From contig JAZBPA010000367.1 in the NCBI GenBank assembly GCA_036351435.1, positions 1 to 16,318 on the forward strand: a stretch of DNA of 16,318 bases, read 5' to 3'. This DNA is from JAAUQA01 sp036351435 (lineage in GTDB: Bacteria > Pseudomonadota > Gammaproteobacteria > Competibacterales > Competibacteraceae). Under the pieces are notes generated by a model that was given only the letters and a program-made list of their open reading frames with translations, made no database searches and had not been told where the DNA came from. Shown here piece after piece: positions 15,220-16,318 of this stretch. The translations under genes were made by a program, and so were the position numbers. The stretch's first letter is position 1; each line of letters starts with the position of its first letter.

Positions 15220-16318
15220 CTCAATTTTCATGACGAAATCTCGGGCCTCGTTGGCGATGGCAGCCACAACTTTAGGCATTGGCGCGGCTGGCTCTATCTG
15301 CTGCTGTTGAAATTCCACCCCGACCGCATCCAACAAACCCCAGGCCAATGTCGCCTTGATGGCGAAATTTACGTTTTGCGGGATGTCGCCGGTGATTTCA
15401 TGGATGCGCGCCGCATTCAGTTTGGAACTCACTACCCCGATCACTGCGCCGTTGCTATCCAATAACGGACCACCGCTGTTTCCGGCCTGGGTCGGGGCAG
15501 TGAATTGCAACAAGCGCGTGTCATCGTGCGCGCCGATCAATGAACTGACATTGCCGGTGGTGACTTGCGGTCCCGAGCCCAGCAAACCGCCTAGCGGATA
15601 GCCGACCACGATTACGTTTTCACCCAATTGCGCTTGTTGCCCGGCACGGAATACCGCAATACCGGGAATGGCTGAGTCAGCACGTAGCAAGGCTAGATCG
15701 TTAGTCGGATCGGAGAAAACCACCTCCATCGGGCAGCGGTGGCGGGGCGAGCGCCCCTGTATTTCGCGTGCACCTTCAATGACATGGTAGTTGGTCAGCA
15801 CATAACCGTCGCTATGAACACAAAAACCCGTACCGCTGAAAGTGGAAGGGTCGCCCGGTCGCCTGTGACCACCGCCCGATCCATGATCAGGAGCGGGTGA
15901 GGGAGGCGGTTCTGGCATAGACAGTCCGAAGTGCGCGGCCAGCGCGGATATACCTGCAGTAAATCCCTGCCCAACCGCCCGGAATTTCCACTGGTCACGG
16001 TAGCGGTACAATTCCGCCAGAATCATAGCCGTTTCACCGCGACTGGCGAGCGGTAGCGGGAAAATGGATTGCTCGGTAGAATCCGCCAACTTCACCCGAA
16101 TCGCGCTGAATATGCTGAAGGTGACGCCCGCTCCGAGACCGGGCTTGACCGCTAGCACAATAGCAATGCGGGCAACGGTTTGCGGCACGCTATCCAGGTT
16201 CACCCGAAATTCCCGCGATGATTCGTTAAAAGCGACCGATCCATCCCGCGAGTTTGGCCGCTCGGCACTGATTAAATCTTGCTCGTCCTGAATCCGCCCA
16301 TCGCTACCCAACAACAGA
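15208..16318 (-). CDS. TerD-like domain fused to trypsin-like serine protease (5' partial)
   Basis: The frame runs off the window edge, so the N-terminus is missing; about 369 residues are visible. Numbering is from the TTG at 16314, which is not a true start. Residues 1-130 resemble the TerD/CABP stress domain (LLGSDGRIQDEQDLI, then DGSVAFN, ILAELYRYRDQWKFRAVGQGF). A Pro/Gly-rich linker follows (about 133-157). Residues 158-335 form a DegP/trypsin-type protease with His177 (TNYHVIEG), Asp206 (NDLALL) and Ser280 (QAGNSGGPLL); all three catalytic residues are present. No PDZ domain is visible. TerD domains are linked to tellurite and general stress responses; the fusion suggests stress-controlled proteolysis (inference). 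Its relation to the redox genes is unknown. Confidence 0.88.
   Translation of the reverse strand, partial: LLLGSDGRIQDEQDLISAERPNSRDGSVAFNESSREFRVNLDSVPQTVARIAIVLAVKPGLGAGVTFSIFSAIRVKLADSTEQSIFPLPLASRGETAMILAELYRYRDQWKFRAVGQGFTAGISALAAHFGLSMPEPPPSPAPDHGSGGGHRRPGDPSTFSGTGFCVHSDGYVLTNYHVIEGAREIQGRSPRHRCPMEVVFSDPTNDLALLRADSAIPGIAVFRAGQQAQLGENVIVVGYPLGGLLGSGPQVTTGNVSSLIGAHDDTRLLQFTAPTQAGNSGGPLLDSNGAVIGVVSSKLNAARIHEITGDIPQNVNFAIKATLAWGLLDAVGVEFQQQQIEPAAPMPKVVAAIANEARDFVMKIECRE

Noticed and set aside
1..16318. CRISPR arrays, tRNA or rRNA genes, insertion sequences
   Set aside because: No regularly spaced repeats, no cloverleaf or rRNA sequence and no transposase-like reading frame were recognised.

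Overview
The window carries about 16.3 kb of moderately GC-rich, densely coding bacterial DNA. It is almost entirely redox metabolism, and both ends are cut through genes. The organism is probably a proteobacterium, perhaps a gammaproteobacterium. Supporting signs are an AcoR-type sigma-54 regulator, an AorABC-type tungsten aldehyde oxidoreductase set, and a palindromic repeat that looks like the dispersed REP-type repeats of gammaproteobacteria. The taxonomic call is weak because no rRNA or housekeeping marker is present.

Region 1 (1-3523, + strand) is part of a mycofactocin locus: the 3' end of mftE (creatininase-family peptidase), mftF (glycosyltransferase), a short mftA precursor gene ending in the diagnostic IDGMCGVY tail, a mycofactocin-coupled short-chain dehydrogenase, and mftB (peptide chaperone). 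The radical SAM gene mftC and the flavoprotein gene mftD are not here and presumably lie upstream. The order E-F-A-SDR-B differs from the textbook A-B-C-D-E-F order.

Region 2 (3582-9053, + strand) is a tightly packed [NiFe] hydrogenase operon of the cytosolic NAD(P)-linked sulfhydrogenase type (group 3b-like). It encodes beta (Fe-S), two tandemly duplicated cyclic-nucleotide-binding-fold proteins, gamma (FAD/NAD(P)), delta (small), alpha (large) and a maturation endopeptidase. Only 58 bp separate it from mftB, so read-through from the mycofactocin genes is possible.

Region 3 (9031-15180) has a divergent arrangement. An AcoR-family sigma-54 activator is on the minus strand. Opposite it is an aorABC-like operon: a four-cluster ferredoxin, tungsten aldehyde:ferredoxin oxidoreductase and an FAD/NADH oxidoreductase. 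The 437 bp between them holds a good sigma-54 promoter (GG-N10-GC), candidate upstream activator palindromes and a structured untranslated leader of about 170 nt.

Region 4 (15208-16318, minus strand) is a partial gene joining a TerD-like domain to a trypsin-like serine protease, convergent with aorC across a terminator-like hairpin.

Taken together, the locus suggests a route from alcohol to acid. The mycofactocin-dependent SDR would oxidise an alcohol to an aldehyde, and the tungsten AOR would oxidise the aldehyde to the acid (or run in reverse). The electrons would pass between mycofactocin, ferredoxin and NAD(P)H, with the hydrogenase making or consuming H2 as a redox valve. That functional link is inference from gene order.
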